Assembly: GCA_008711295.1 (NCBI GenBank)
Contig: VUYV01000040.1
Location: 5,669,933-5,733,932, forward strand
Direction of reading: 5' to 3'
Origin: Anarhynchus alexandrinus
Lineage: Eukaryota; Chordata; Aves; Charadriiformes; Charadriidae
DNA: 64,000 bases
Both the position numbers and the translations under genes were made by a program. Positions 12,887 to 25,548 of this stretch are shown here, in pieces. Positions within the stretch are counted from its first letter, which is position 1, and each line of letters opens with the position of its first letter. The notes under the pieces are model-generated. The model was given only the letters and a program-made list of their open reading frames with translations, ran no database searches and had not been told where the DNA came from.

Positions 12887-13664
12887 GGGGTAGGTCTCAC
12901 ACGCCTCAACATCTGCTCCTCTGAGAATTTTGAAGTAATTACAGAGAAAGCTCATTTCTAGTGCCTAGTTTTACTAGTTGGTGGTGGAGTTCCGCAATAT
13001 CTGTTGGGTAATGATTCCAGTCGGCCTGGAGAGAAGAGCAAACAGCACGGGATGGGAATGTGGTGGGTCCAGGAGGCACAGCTCTGGGAATAATCACTGG
13101 CAATCATCCCTGTTTGCCTGCACTTATTTGGAGTTGCAAAGTCACTTCTTCCCCTCCTCTGACGCACTATCTCACTTGCTCTTCTCTGAAATATCTTTTA
13201 TATAAAGTGATAAGTGCAGCCCACAGAGCAGGACCGGCTCTAGGCATGGGAAAGTGAACGTGTACCCACAGGGGAGGGCTGTCCTGAGGCAGGGAGGAGG
13301 GAAGGGGCTAACTCAAGGCCTGTGACCCTGCTCTTCACTTTTCCTGTGCCAGAGCCCTGAAGACCAGAGAGATCACTACTGATGCTGCTGAAGGAGAGGT
13401 TGGGGTGTAGCAATAAGCAGAGGCGCAGCCTACCCCGGCAGCAGGAGTTGTTCTGCTCAGCTCTCATGTCCTATGGGCAGATGTAGCAATCTCAGCTCTC
13501 CACCCAACCTCCTTCTTATTGCTTTTTTTTTTTCCCTTGCCATCACACAAGCCACTGCGTTTAGCCTTGGCCTGGTCTTTGTCCCTCATCCTTGGGGTAA
13601 CTACATTTGATTTTGCATGTAGTGCTGCATAGCTTAACCTGGTACTGCCTCAGATCGAAATTTA
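12887..13664. other. Unique sequence, no gene recognised
   Basis: Nothing recognised. An oligo-T run lies near 13525. Confidence 0.6.
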
Positions 13665-13775
13665 CGGGCCAAATTCAGCTCTGATGCATGAGCGCTTTGT
13701 TCCCTACACCGTTCCTCTGCAGCATTTCTCCCCGAGGCCAGCGGAGCTATACCAGTCCAGCCAGGGGCACGTTCA
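13665..13775. repeat. Probable ancient repeat starting GGGCCAAATTC
   Basis: The end 'gggccaaattcagctctga' and inner text 'ccagcggagctataccagtc' resemble an old dispersed amniote sequence with 'gggccaaattctgc' termini and 'agtggagttacaccagt' inside. No terminal inverted copy is visible at the right end. Confidence 0.38.
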
Positions 13776-14917
13776 GTGCACTGAAGTTCATTCATTAGAA
13801 GTTTCTTCTTCATCCTTGCCAGTTCAAAGACAGGGAGATGGAGAAACGCTTGTGTCCACACAACCGATTTGCTGTTGCCTGACTGGTTGCTGAAACAGCA
13901 TGGCGGGGAAAGCTTCCCATGGGATTAGCCACGTATTCAGCGTGCCGGGAGCTCTCTCGGCTTTTAGGATGGGGAAAGCACCCTTACAGGCAGCGGGACT
14001 TTCACAAAGCACAGCCAGGGTGCCCCAGCAAGGACGTGACTCACTCTCCGTGGACACCCCAAGCAAGGGTTTGTCAATATGGCTGAGGGGCAGAGAGAAC
14101 CAATCCATTGCGTTCTCGCCGAATTTGTTTTGCAAATGTTGTTTTGAATACGCTACCAAGAAATGTCCCATTTCTGGCTTTCCTCCAGTGCCTGGGACAC
14201 ATCCCGTTCCCTAAGCAGGCCACGACTGGAGAGTTACGTGGAAAGCATCGGCACCGTGAATAGCCACAGCACAAATTCCTCGTGTCAGGTCTTCTGTAAC
14301 TTATGTCCCCTTCGTGCCAAATGGCACCGGGAGCTGCTTTTCTTCTGAGGGGAGGTTTCAAACGTAAGACAACCACTTCGGTATGTAAATTGAGTGTTTA
14401 CAAACTTTCCATATCTAATGTTATAGTTAATATTTAATAATGGTCATGAACTATAATAATTGTTACGAAGATGTCTTCATCTTTTCTATTTAGTACTTCA
14501 CTTTAAAGTTACCTACCACTCTGCTATGGCTAATTTTTCCTGTCTTTTTTTTAATAAGCAGTTTTGAAGGAGCAAGAAAGTGGTGAGCGCAGATGTTTAT
14601 ACTAATGGCCTTATTTTGTGTGTTTTAACATGTGAGATAGACATCCACTGTGTGGGCTGGGTAACAGGTGATATACATTCAAGTAAATATATACACACTA
14701 AAGAGGAATGTGGAAACTCTTCCAGGGTTTATTTAACTCGGTACAGAGTTATGAGGTTACTACCCATCCAGAAAAACTAGAGAAACTAGCTCTGATACTT
14801 TAGAAAAGAGCGGATGAAGTGGGCTTTGAGTGTTTTAGAAAATAATGACAAGAAGTGAGGGCTCTAAATAACTTATCGCCTTCAAATGTTGCTGCTAAGC
14901 TGCATGAGTCGGGATCC

Positions 14918-14990
14918 AGTTTCATTTTGAATAGTGCCTTTCATGCAAATCACATCTCTGTATGCTTCAAGGCTCTAATTAGAGTGTTAT
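14918..14990 (+). mobile_element. Possible MIR/amniote SINE 3' fragment
   Basis: 'gaatagtgcctttcatgcaa' and 'gtatgcttcaaggctctaat' resemble an amniote SINE segment of the type 'atagcgcctttcatctgagg' followed by 'tctcaaagcactttac'. Weak. Confidence 0.3.
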
Positions 14991-15780
14991 GACCAAGAGA
15001 AAAAGAAAAATTGGAGATATGAGCAAGTGTGGGTTTAGATAAGCTTTGAGTAAGATGGGAGAGGCAGTGAAGCGGAGAGCTAATGTCATCTCCCAGTAGG
15101 GGTCAAGAATTTAAGCTCAGCGTATGCAGGATGGGTGGGCCCAAAAGGAATGCCAGATGATTTAAAATAGCAGAAGGAGCTAATGTACAGGATGAGCTGC
15201 CATGGGGGAGAACACAAGCAGCTGGTAGAACAAGATTTTTTACCGTCTTTTGTTCGAATGAGTTACAAAAGGCAGGGAAAAATACTCAGAGACGAACGCA
15301 GAGGGGACAGGTTTGTGCAGACTTCTTAACTCGGTCGTTAGATAGGCTGTCTTCTGGAGCACGCTACCGTATGATTAGTTCTTGAATTAATTAGGAAAAT
15401 AACAAGTGGCCCATCCTCCCTGTGGTCAGTGCTCTGAACCTCATTAGCACCAGTGCACAGACCATTAGTGGAGGACTTGCAACATCAAACCCTCCAAAGG
15501 CTTGCTGGTGGGCAGGATGAGACCTGGGAGCCTTTAGTAAGCGCAAGAGCTACAAGAGTCCCAGGGGATAAATACACCTGCGAGGATCGGACAGCCTGGC
15601 GTCCAGGAAGGACTTCGCGGACCATCTAGGCCAATTGAGAATACCAAAAAAATTTTTCAAGCTTGCTTTTTCTATTATGCTGGAGAGCACTGCTTTGAAC
15701 TGCTTGGTGCTCATAGTCTCGGGATGTGTTGTTTCCCATGGGCCAACAAGAGAGAACTTGTAAGCTGCTGATAGCCAGGC

Positions 15781-15811
15781 AAAAAAAAAAAAAAAACCAA
15801 ACCAAAAAAAG
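15781..15811. repeat. Poly-A with (CCAAA) interruption
   Basis: Sixteen A residues, then 'ccaaaccaaaaaaagc'. No retrotransposon body is recognised on either side. Confidence 0.85.
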
Positions 15812-18800
15812 CATGCAGTAACATTTGGCTTTGCAGCTTATTTTCTTACGAAGGTGGTTTGGGGATATAATTTCCCCCTGAATTTTCACACATAACTACA
15901 TTAGTATAATCTGAGTCATGTCTGCGTATTTACAGAGAATCAGATCCCCAAGGAGTTTATGGATTTGTCATCCTAGCGCTGAATCTCTGAGAATGATCCT
16001 TCCAGACCAGAAGGAGATATGTGTCTGCTCACGGAGACAAAGCCTGTCCTCGAATGTCTATCCAACTTTTCCAAAGGAGTGAATAAGAGTCATGTGTACA
16101 TAACCCTTCTCCCAGGACTCAATGGGCAGTAGTGAGGGCTGGGTTCAAGTGTAAGGACATCACTACAGACACTCTAGCTTGAGCTCAGAACCAGCAACCT
16201 GGGAAAAAACAGGCCGAACTGTCCGATAGGAAGTCATTCTCAAAACATTCTCAAAAAAGAGTCAGATAGGTAACAAGAAATGCACTTATTAAAGGGAAAA
16301 AAAGGAAATTTGAATGAGGTAGGTAGACTGCATCGTAATAATGAATGCCTAAACAGTAACACTTTCACTTACTTTCTCTTGCTTTGCGATATAACTGCTT
16401 GGCGGCTTTCCCGCTCCTACAGGATGGTGGTTTCGGAGTTAGTCTTGCAGGACAGCAAAGACTTAGGCAGCTGTGAGTCCTCGCTGCTGGCTGCTCCTGC
16501 AAACGGGCGGCGGTATCTTCCCTTGGCGGCTCAGATGCTGAAATCTGCGGGCTTAGGTCGGGGGAACCGCTCATCCCAGCCTCCCTCTAAAAGATCCAGT
16601 AACACACATTATTGCAATCACCAACTTTTCTGCCTGCGGAGCTATTTAAGCAGCACACGCGGAATGAAGACGTTGCAGCTCCGGCCACCGGGGTTCTCGT
16701 TTCAGCTGGTAGCAACGGACCCCCCCTGGGTTTGGGACCTTTGGCCTTTGGGAATTCCTGGGGCTCCAGGGGAAGGCACAGGGGGAGTGCTTTCGCTGGA
16801 GTCTCACCCGCCAGGTTTGTTTGTATTTTCACTGTCTAGAGAGAAGCTTTTTAAAATGGGAATTTATTTGGCTTCCTGTAGCACATGCACTGCACCTCCA
16901 CCTGACTGCAGACGTTTGCTAAGGACACAGGTCCCAGCCCACTAGTTAAATCTCTTGAGTTATTTGCTTCCAGAAATGTCTAATCCATTAAGAAAGTGAA
17001 AGGATCCCGGAATCAGGTATATTTGGAGTCCATCATTCATGGAATATTTTTTTTTCCACTAATCTTAGGCAATTTCTGATTGGATCACACCTTGAAGTGG
17101 GGTGGCTCATAGACCATTCTTTTCTCTTGAGATACCTGCTAGCCCTATTAGTCATGTAAATGCCAGCCGTTCCTGCAATCCGGCTGAATTATCACTTCCA
17201 ACGCTACCTTATGAAAATCATTCCCATGCATGAAGCATTTGCTGTTAGTGTCATGAGAGAAGCAAGAAGTCCCACACCTATGGACGTGGCCCTGTACGTA
17301 GGCAGAATCAAAAAACCCACCTGCTCAGTTATGGCAGTCGACGCCTGCGTTGCTCTGAAGAAGCAACATTTCTTTCTCGGGTGTTTGTACCCGTTGTCTT
17401 TCATTTTCATCTGATGTCACTTTGCTCTTGTGTTAAATAAAAGGAAATAATGTGTTCAGCTGAAATTCTCTGTGTTACTTCAGCTGACATGTTTTATATT
17501 ATCTCAAGTCATTCTGTCAGGTTCTTTCATATTTACCATCACTCTCACCTGAGCCTTTTCATCTTTCAGTCTCTTCCGCTCCTCAAATCTTTTTATTGCT
17601 CTTTCTATACTCCTTCAGACTATTTTGACCTCATCTCTGAAGTGCCTCGCAGGTTTTTCTAGCTTCAATTAACCTGGGCAAATTGATGTCTTCAGCATAT
17701 TTCCTCTTCTCTTCCCCTCCTCCTGCTCTGCCCACCGGGACACCTGTAGCCACGTGCTGCCTTTGCCGTATTGCAAGTGAACTCTTGCCTTACACTCTCG
17801 TCGGCAGTTTTTATCCATGACTGAATTTTACCCACCTGCCTGTTCAGTTTTCTGCGGAGCATTTGTAAAACGCAACTGAGAATGTAAGTTCTGGTTTTGA
17901 ATCGGTTCTGCTCTTTAGGGCAGATGAGCTGAGAGACGATGGGGGACCATGCTGGTCTGCTGCTGTCCTGCTGTATTCACCAGGTTGTTTTAAAGTAGCG
18001 TTTCAGTTATCAGTTCAGCCAGTGCTTCCTGTTCCTGATTCAAGACTTCCTGGTCCACAGCTTTTATTTTCAAGACTGGTAAAATCACCGTGCTTTAGAG
18101 GGTCTTAGCAGTCCAGAGAAAAATATCCCGAATTCCTTTAGGACTTAGGGGGGATGTTTTTACTGGCAACTCAGTCTCATACTGGTTCCAGTTCTTGGTT
18201 GTTTGATAGACGGTGCAGGAAGGAGGAAAGAAAAGAGTAATGAGCCTCCAAAATGTTCAGGCTTTCAGGTTGGGAAACAATATCTGAGGTCCTGCCTCAA
18301 AGGTCATCCCCAGGGAACTCGGGATTGTGATGGAGAGTGCTTCTGGAGGCAGAACCCAGAGGGCTTCTGTAGAAGCAGCAGCTCCTGGTGATCAGAGCGT
18401 TTGGCTCCACCTATGACCAATGAGGATGCTGGCCAAGACAGAGGTGAGAAGAGGACTGGCAAGTGTCACCAGGCTTTGCTGGAAAGATGGGCTACATATG
18501 CTTCACCCAATGCATTCCCTCTGCCATGGTCAATGTCAAACTCTTACCAATTCGTCTTCCATTGCTTCTTTCAGCCTACCAGTTTTATCTGTTTCTCCTG
18601 ATGAATTTACACATACTGAACTGGGTGGGGGATATATCTGTGACAGTGGGGAGCCCATGGTTGGAAAACCCTGCATCATGGTTTCTCAGTGGGTGCAGAC
18701 AAAAGATATAATTTTGGAAGGGAAGGGACCCTTTAGTGTGGTTTGTGGGTATGTACATAGGGACAAGGGGCACAAGCAAGAACATCTGTATGATAGCTGG

Positions 18801-19917
18801 GATTTACCAAGCAGAGACTCTCACGCGGGACGGTTTGTCCTGTGAAACATTTTAGGACAGGGCACATTCCCACAGAACACAGCAGAAGCCATCCAAGGAC
18901 GTTCCCGCTCTGACTTCATGGAATCATTCCCATTAATATAAAAGTAGAGTCAAAGCCACAGAGCATTGAAGCAATCCCTTCACCGCGCGATTGCCCGTGG
19001 GTGCACATGGACGGCGTGATTGCCCTTGCACTGGGGTAATGACAGAGGGTTTAGCCCTTTTTCATAAGCTCTCATAGAAACCTAGCCCCATGTACACCTC
19101 CCAGTCACGTGGTGGCTGTAGTATAAGGTTGTGTTTTTCTCATTAAGAGAGAAACGGGTTTTCCTGTGTCTTGTGGACAGTCTCTTTCTATGAGGTAGAT
19201 ACAGAGGACTGGTACAATGCATGCAAATTCCTCATAGCTGTGGCATTCGAAGGTTTGGCTTTACTACGTCTCAATAAATAACTAAAATGTTCCATCAGTC
19301 CAGTAGCATGGGGAGTGAGAACAATGTATGACCAGATAATTAAATGTCTTGTCTTTAAACAAGAAACAGAGTCATTTTCAATAGAGGCTGCTAAACCAAG
19401 CGCCTTTGCTCATCTGACATGCTTTCGGGGCTGTGTTTGGTATTCTGTGACAAGTGATCATGTGGGGATTTTGCTGGATGCAAACACTGAAAAAAAACCC
19501 TAAACTTGTTTATTCTGCTGTTCTGGCTCGCTCATCCCAGATATGACATTTCCAGTCCTGTTGAGAGCCTCAGAGACCATGGGTAACCCCGCTCAGCTCT
19601 GCCCTGGGTCAGCACAAAGAAGAAACAAAACACAGGCAGCTCCCCATAGGCAGGGGTATGCCCTTGTCCTGTGTCCCACAGGAGAAGGAGAGGAGCCATT
19701 CTCCATGTCTTCCAGGGAAAAAGGTGCTGTAGGCCATGCAGAAGCATCCACTGGCCTGGCTTCACCCTATAGATCCTCCGCTGGGCAACACTGAATTGCT
19801 CAAGAACAACCTCCAGGGCCAAATGTGAGATGCTAGAATCTGCGAATGAACTATGCACAAAAATCAAAACTCCTATTCAGTTGGCCATTTACATTATGAT
19901 CTACGTGGTATCAAGCA

Positions 19918-20008
19918 TTTTATTTTATTTTATTATTTTTGTTTCATTTTATTTTATTTTACTTTATTTTATTTTGTTATTTTTTAAATATTATTTTATT
20001 TTATAAAT
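19918..20008. repeat. (TTTTA)n simple repeat
   Basis: About 90 bp of imperfect TTTTA/ATTTT pentamers interrupted by 'gtttc', 'actt' and 'gtt'. Confidence 0.95.
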
Positions 20009-21463
20009 GTTGTGCAACAAAATTGGTCAAACCAGTAGCTAAAAGAATTAACCTCAAGAAGGTAAAGAGAATACAGAAGGAAGAGGAGAAAACAGCCAAC
20101 TGCAAAGGACAGTCTTGTCTCACTAATCTACTATAATTCTTTGCACATCTCAACAAATAAAAACAGATGTACCGTTTTGGCTTGGATATTTGTGAATGAA
20201 CAACACACACACAAAAAAAACCAACCCTTGGAAGGGTTAAATAGTGAGGTAACAAAAATTGCTAATTATGCTTTACTTCCAGATGAGTGAAGGCTGTAGG
20301 GAATTATGCAGGAACTTAGCAACTCACCAGAGCAGCACAATGCTACGTGAAGTCCCCAGATGCCAAACGCAGCCTGATGCGTGCTGATAGGAATGCCAGG
20401 AATACTCAGGCGTACCTCTCGCAGAGGGTTTGACGCTCATCAAAACCAGTCCGAAAACAAAAGCAAAGGGACTCTCCTATTTTTCTTCCGTGCTGCCTCA
20501 AAGCTTCCCATCAGCCACCCAGCTGCCACCTAAAAACCACTCCTGAAAACACCTTTTGGTTAATACTTTATTTTTTTTTTAAAAAGGCGGCAGAGAATAG
20601 TCTGCTCACGCTGCTCTCCTTTGTGGTCCTGTGTCTGCCTTGGCTTATTTTATACCTTGAGCTTGGTGGGTTTGCTCTAGATGTCTGCAAAACCTGACCG
20701 TGTGCAGTCCTGCTCCGTCAGCTGTGACTCCTGCCTGGCACGCTGAGATGAATAAAGTTGCATGAAACTGAAGCACAACAACTTGAAAAGGGATTTGAGG
20801 ATTTTATTTTTTTTTTAAAATACAATATAGAGTTGACTGGCCACCTTGGAGCACCATGGCATAACAAATCATTGAGATAGATGGCCCTCAATGAGGATGA
20901 GGGGTTTAGTAAACGAGAACATGATATCTTTTCTTTCTTAAAAAATAACCGTTTATCTAATTTTTCCAATGTCACAAACCAGTTGAGAAGGGAAAGATAA
21001 GGGAACAATGCCTGAAATATTACTCCCTAATTGTCTCTTTAAATGTTTCTTGCATTTGCCTTTGAAATGTTTGTCTCCAATTACGCTCAGAAGTTGGACA
21101 GGAGGGTAGATGGATCCTGGCTCTATGTGAGATGACAATTCCTCTTATTCCCAGCAAAACCTGTTTGGCTGCATTCGCCAGTTATACCAGGTACTTCATA
21201 ATCCCCCTAAATTCCAAATTATTGAGCTGTTTTCCAGCTATTTGGGCCCGTTACACAGGGAAATCCTGGGTTCAGAGCAGAGCTGCACCTGAAGGGGTCG
21301 AGAGACCTGAGAGCTCCTGAGCTCCCATCTCCTTTCCAACCTCTCTGCAGCCTTATAAGCAGAGGTGGGGGGGAAATCTCCGCTGGGATACTGGATTCGC
21401 CAGCCGATGGACAGGAATAATCTGGTGCACATCGCGGTCCCAGATTGAAGATCGCATGTGACA

Positions 21464-21493
21464 CCCCCCCCCTCGCCCCCCCGCCGGCCCCGG
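21464..21493 (-). other. C-rich tract, G-quadruplex potential on the minus strand
   Basis: C9, 'tcg', C7, then 'gccggccccggg'. The minus strand offers several runs of three or more G. It lies about 450 bp left of the CpG-dense patch. Confidence 0.6.
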
Positions 21494-21919
21494 GCAGCCT
21501 CGGCATCTCCCGCCAGCTGCCTCCATGGGCAGAAGTGAGAATGTTAATAAACACCCAAATGAAAGGAAGTTGTTGGGTTGTAATTAACATATGCCATTAG
21601 TATCTGTCGCTTTGGCCAGCCGCAGCAGACAGGCTGAACCCATACATACAAATGAGCGTCTGCCTGAACTGCGGGGAGGGGAGGGAGAGATGATTTCATT
21701 GTGAGCGTCTGGTGCTGTCAGCAGCTTTAAATCACACGGGTACTTACTAACAAAAACAGTAACGACCATTGTGTCCTGGAACAATAATACGGCTTTTAAA
21801 ACCTAGTTTTATTCAATAAACAGTTCTAAATGTTTGCTCGCCCTCTTCTTTTCACCAGGGATGCTTAATTTAAAAGATCTTCCAAGGGGGAGACATAAAG
21901 GGCTGGACCACCTAAGGTA

Positions 21920-22115
21920 TTTTCGGTGCGGTTCGTCTGCACCTACAGCGCTTTCGCAACTCTTCCCAGCGCCGCTGCCCAGCGGGACAGGTGACGGCGG
22001 CAATCCCATGGGAATCACATCAACCCGCTTCCGAAGAACACCGTCAAGGGTTTCTGAAAGGTCAATAACGAGCCCGGAGCCACCCGCGCTGGCCGGGAAC
22101 GTTTCGCTGAAGAAG
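21920..22115. promoter_or_regulatory. CpG-dense patch (candidate regulatory element)
   Basis: I count roughly 20 CpG in about 195 bp, at about 58% GC, which is near or above the number expected by chance and far above the depleted level of its surroundings. Examples are 'ttcggtgcggttcgtctg' and 'gtgacggcggcaatccc'. No recognised repeat explains it. It is too short for a classic CpG island and has no recognised gene next to it. Confidence 0.4.
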
Positions 22116-25100
22116 TGATGGTACTATTCTGTTCTCATCACCAATAATTACCTCTGTACGGCTGCGCACTGCCTACCTCACCAATTCCTCTCTTTCAGGG
22201 GGCTGAGAGATTAAAATGCGCAGATAAGCTCCTACCCACTGGCACTGCTGGGGACCTCCCCGTTAATTGCTATCGCTCTCTCCTCGCTCCAAAGAGATGT
22301 GTCAGGAACTGAAGGCTTAGCAGGTTTTATCCTCTCTAAAAATAAAGCCTCTGTGAATTTGAAAAAATAACGATAATTTGTAACCCCCAAATATATTGCT
22401 GGAAGTTAACTGTAATTCTTTCTTTTTTCTTTTTGCAGCCGTCTTAGCCCTCTACTAGGTTTTTAAATGTTTATTTACATAAGCGATTAGTTCAAGTACC
22501 ATCGCTACCAAAACCAGTAGATCTAGGACTGCAAACGTGATTCTGCTGAATTGCTAAACTGCGGCGAAAAACAACGAAGTCAGAAACGCCCGGGCTGTGC
22601 TCCAAGACACGGGATTTATACGATCACGTTCTGCATCTTGGTTCAGTCTGACAGAGTATTTACCTACTTTCTGTATTAAAAGAGCTTCAAAGGTCTCTGC
22701 AGGAGTTTCTCTTTGGAGGCATTTGAGATGGCAGATGATAATTAGATATTTCTATAGTGCAGAAATGATTTTCTTTGCATTTCCCAGTTCGCAGGCAGAG
22801 CTGTGGTCAGCAACCCTGTCTGACTCATCCTCTCATCTTCCTGCTTTTAAAACCCCACAATTCTCTTATTTATTGACATTTTCTTAACAAGTCTTACTGC
22901 CTCTGAAAAAAAATCCTGTTCTGTTGTCCTTGCTTCCAGCTTTCTGCAGCAAAGCTGCAATTCTCCAGCGGAATTTGTGTCCGAGCAAGCACTGCAGAAA
23001 ACCTGTAGGATTCATCCTTAGTCAGCGGGTCCAGCTGGATGCGGCCGGCGCTCCCCGAAACGGCCTGGGAAAAGCTGTGGGACCGTCCCCTTCGGCTGGC
23101 CCTGCTCCAGGGGAAAAGCGGAAGGCCAGATGGATGTGGAGCTGGCAAACGAGTTGTTTGGTTTGATGGTTTTCCCAAACTTCATGATGAAATCCTTAGA
23201 GGTGGTTGAGGTGATACATCCTCCCCTGCACACAGAGATGGACCAGCCGGCTTGGATGTGCTCAGCATCACTGGATGCACAGTGGGGCGGCCAAGCAGGG
23301 GGCCTGGATTTCCAGCCTTTACACCTCCCATCTTAGCCCTGATGTAATTCCCCAACTTTCCTCCTGCTTCACATCATGGCGTGGGCAGGACACTGGTGCA
23401 GCCCCCCTGCATCACTGGGACCATGCTGTAGTTGTCCTCACCATCCTTCACTGTACCTTCATCAGTCAGTGCCCTCCACTGGAAAGAAGACCCAAGCTAC
23501 CACCCTGGTTTCTCCAAGGATCCACCACCAGCTCCTGGCCCTACCTGGAGCTAGAGAGAAGGTGGTGGGGCGGGAGGGCCTGCACCCAACCCCGGGGCGA
23601 TCAGAGGTCTGCACTCTGTATGACCAGGCTTGCTTTGGTGCCACTGCACCACCGCACTGCAAGATGGCACTGGAGTGGTGTCTTCAGATGGGGACTTCAA
23701 CACGCTCTCAGATTTTTGTGTGAATAGATATCCCCATAACGCCACGTCATGAAGCTGCTGCTTCTTGCCAAAAGACCGCAACAATATTTATTCTACCTTC
23801 TAGATAAAGCAAGCTGGGAAAAAAGTACTGGATTGGGCACCTGCAGCTAGAACCCAACTCTTTTGAAGTCTCCAGCCAGCCTGGGAATAGATTTCAGAAG
23901 CCTTTTTTAAAATCAAGAAAAAGGGGATAGTCTTGTAGTGTGGGTATTTTCCCCTACATGAAGTCCCACCACCTGTAACAGGATTCCCAGGGAGAAAATT
24001 CAGCTGTTTTAAACCAAATTCCCAGATCAAGGCCTAAATCTGAGGGAGCTTTACGGAAGCTGGTTTCATTGTTTTTATCCACAAAAATTATTTTCTGGGT
24101 GTTGTGAATTTTCTTCAGTCTTTTGATGATGCTATTTTGACTTGGGAAGCTGTTCCACCCAGAAGCAGTTGTTCAGCTACACAAAGTTCAAAGACAGGAG
24201 AAGAAAAGGTTGCCAGTGAAAAGTTCCATTAGGAAGTAGACTTAATCTGAAAATATGTATGTTCACCATTGTTTAATGTATTTATTGCAGTGCCCAGGGC
24301 AATCCATTACCTGAGGTGGGGATACAGCTCCAGCCTCGTGCTTTTTGCGTTCCATGAGTGCAACTACCATCAGTTCCTGATGATAGGTGCCATCAGCCAC
24401 TGTCCTGCTACCTCCTCCATCCCCATGCTCCCATCTCCTCCATGGACCAGCACTGACATGTACCTGGGCCCATGGTGTGCACCTTCAGCCCTTCCACCAG
24501 CAAGAAATATCTCAGTAAGTAATGGGTAGTTGTCTTCTGCTGGTCTGGCTCAGTAGCTCATCCCACCCCTGCGCTGCCAATGGAGCAGGGACCAAAGTGC
24601 CATGGAGATGCACCCTGGGCTTTTGGCACCTGTGATGCTTTTGGCTCCTGTGGTCTTTTCTCATGCTCCAAGTTAAGCAATCCTGTGCGTGAGATTTGCA
24701 GGATCAGTCCTTACATTTCCACCAGGTGGTCTCCACATATTCTGATTTCATGTGGTTTTTCAGGTTTTTGGGGAGCAGTTTGCATGTTGAATGCAGCACC
24801 AGGGAGCAAGGAGCTCTGTTAGCCTCAGAAAGGGTTCAATGTTTACTCTTCCTTTATTTTGCGTATTTTAAAGTATCTCAATGTGTTTCTCCATCCAAAT
24901 TTTTGCCATAGCTGAAAATACACATTTATAATTCCAAAGGTAATGAATGATAAGCCCTAACACATGGGAAACTAAAACAATTGTGCTTTTCCTTGATATC
25001 AACCATCTGCTAGAAACAGATGACAGGCAGGCATGTGTCAGCTTTCTTGAACTGATGCACCTGCACAAGAAAATGCCCAGAAAGGCCCATTTGCTAATCT

Positions 25101-25138
25101 GGAGATAAAAACTTCATCTCCTGTGTTTGGCACCTTTC

Positions 25139-25548
25139 ACAGAATCATAGAATGGTTTGGTTTGGAAGGGACCTTAAAGGTCACCTAGTTCCAACCCCCC
25201 TGCCATGGGCAGGTACACCTTCCACTAGACCAGGTTGCTCAAAGCCCCACCCAGCCTGGCCTTGAACACCTCCAGGGATGGGGCATCCACAGCTTCTCTG
25301 GGCAGCCTGTTCCATTGTCTCACCACCCTCAGAGTAAAGAATTTCTTCCTTATACCTAATCTAAATCTACGCTCTTTCACTTTAAAGACATTACCCCTCA
25401 TTCTATCACTACATGACCTTGTAAAAAGTCCCTCTCCAGCTTTCTTGTAGGCCCCCTTTAGGTACTGGAAGGCTGCTATGAGATCTTCCCGGAGCTTTCT
25501 CTTCTCCAGGCTGAACAACCCCAACTCTCTCAGCATGTCTTTGTGAGA
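25139..25548 (-). mobile_element. 5'-truncated CR1 LINE, C-terminal ORF2 frame still open
   Basis: This antisense CR1 copy has its 3' end at the left ('acagaatcatagaatggttt' read on the + strand). The minus-strand frame 25557-25225 stays open for 110 codons and reads LRELGLFSLEKRKLREDL, then [33 protein letters not shown] and PSLEVFKARLGG, the C-terminal end of CR1 ORF2. Endonuclease and RT are missing, as is usual for 5'-truncated CR1 insertions. The lack of frameshifts suggests it is younger than the other copies here. The frame runs in from upstream non-CR1 sequence (a 228-codon frame begins at 26095), which I take as chance read-through. Confidence 0.93.

Larger units (their letters stand above)
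13776..19917. other. Unique sequence with the longest unassigned open frame
   Basis: Contains a 221-codon open frame at 16280-16945 (+). It is low in recognisable motifs, rich in Ser, Pro and Leu, and overlapped by antisense frames at 16365-16574 and 16587-16832. I see no domain, signal peptide or splice pattern and treat it as chance. The rest has no gene recognised. Confidence 0.5.
20009..25138. other. Unique sequence with C-rich and CpG-dense spots
   Basis: Apart from the features at 21464-21493 and 21920-22115, no gene or transposon is recognised. 23030-23110 is also moderately CpG-rich. Confidence 0.55.

Noticed and set aside
15603..15640. Possible CR1 scrap 'gaccatctaggccaattg'
   Set aside because: Too short and without the rest of the CR1 tail.
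16280..16945. 221-codon open frame on the + strand
   Set aside because: No recognised domain or motif, antisense open frames overlap it, and the residue mix looks like GC-rich chance sequence. In a vertebrate window a frame of this size is expected by chance. A protein search would decide.
22425..22445. Polypyrimidine tract with 'tttttgcagcc' resembling a splice acceptor
   Set aside because: No open exon with a donor site or recognised protein follows it. Such tracts are common by chance.
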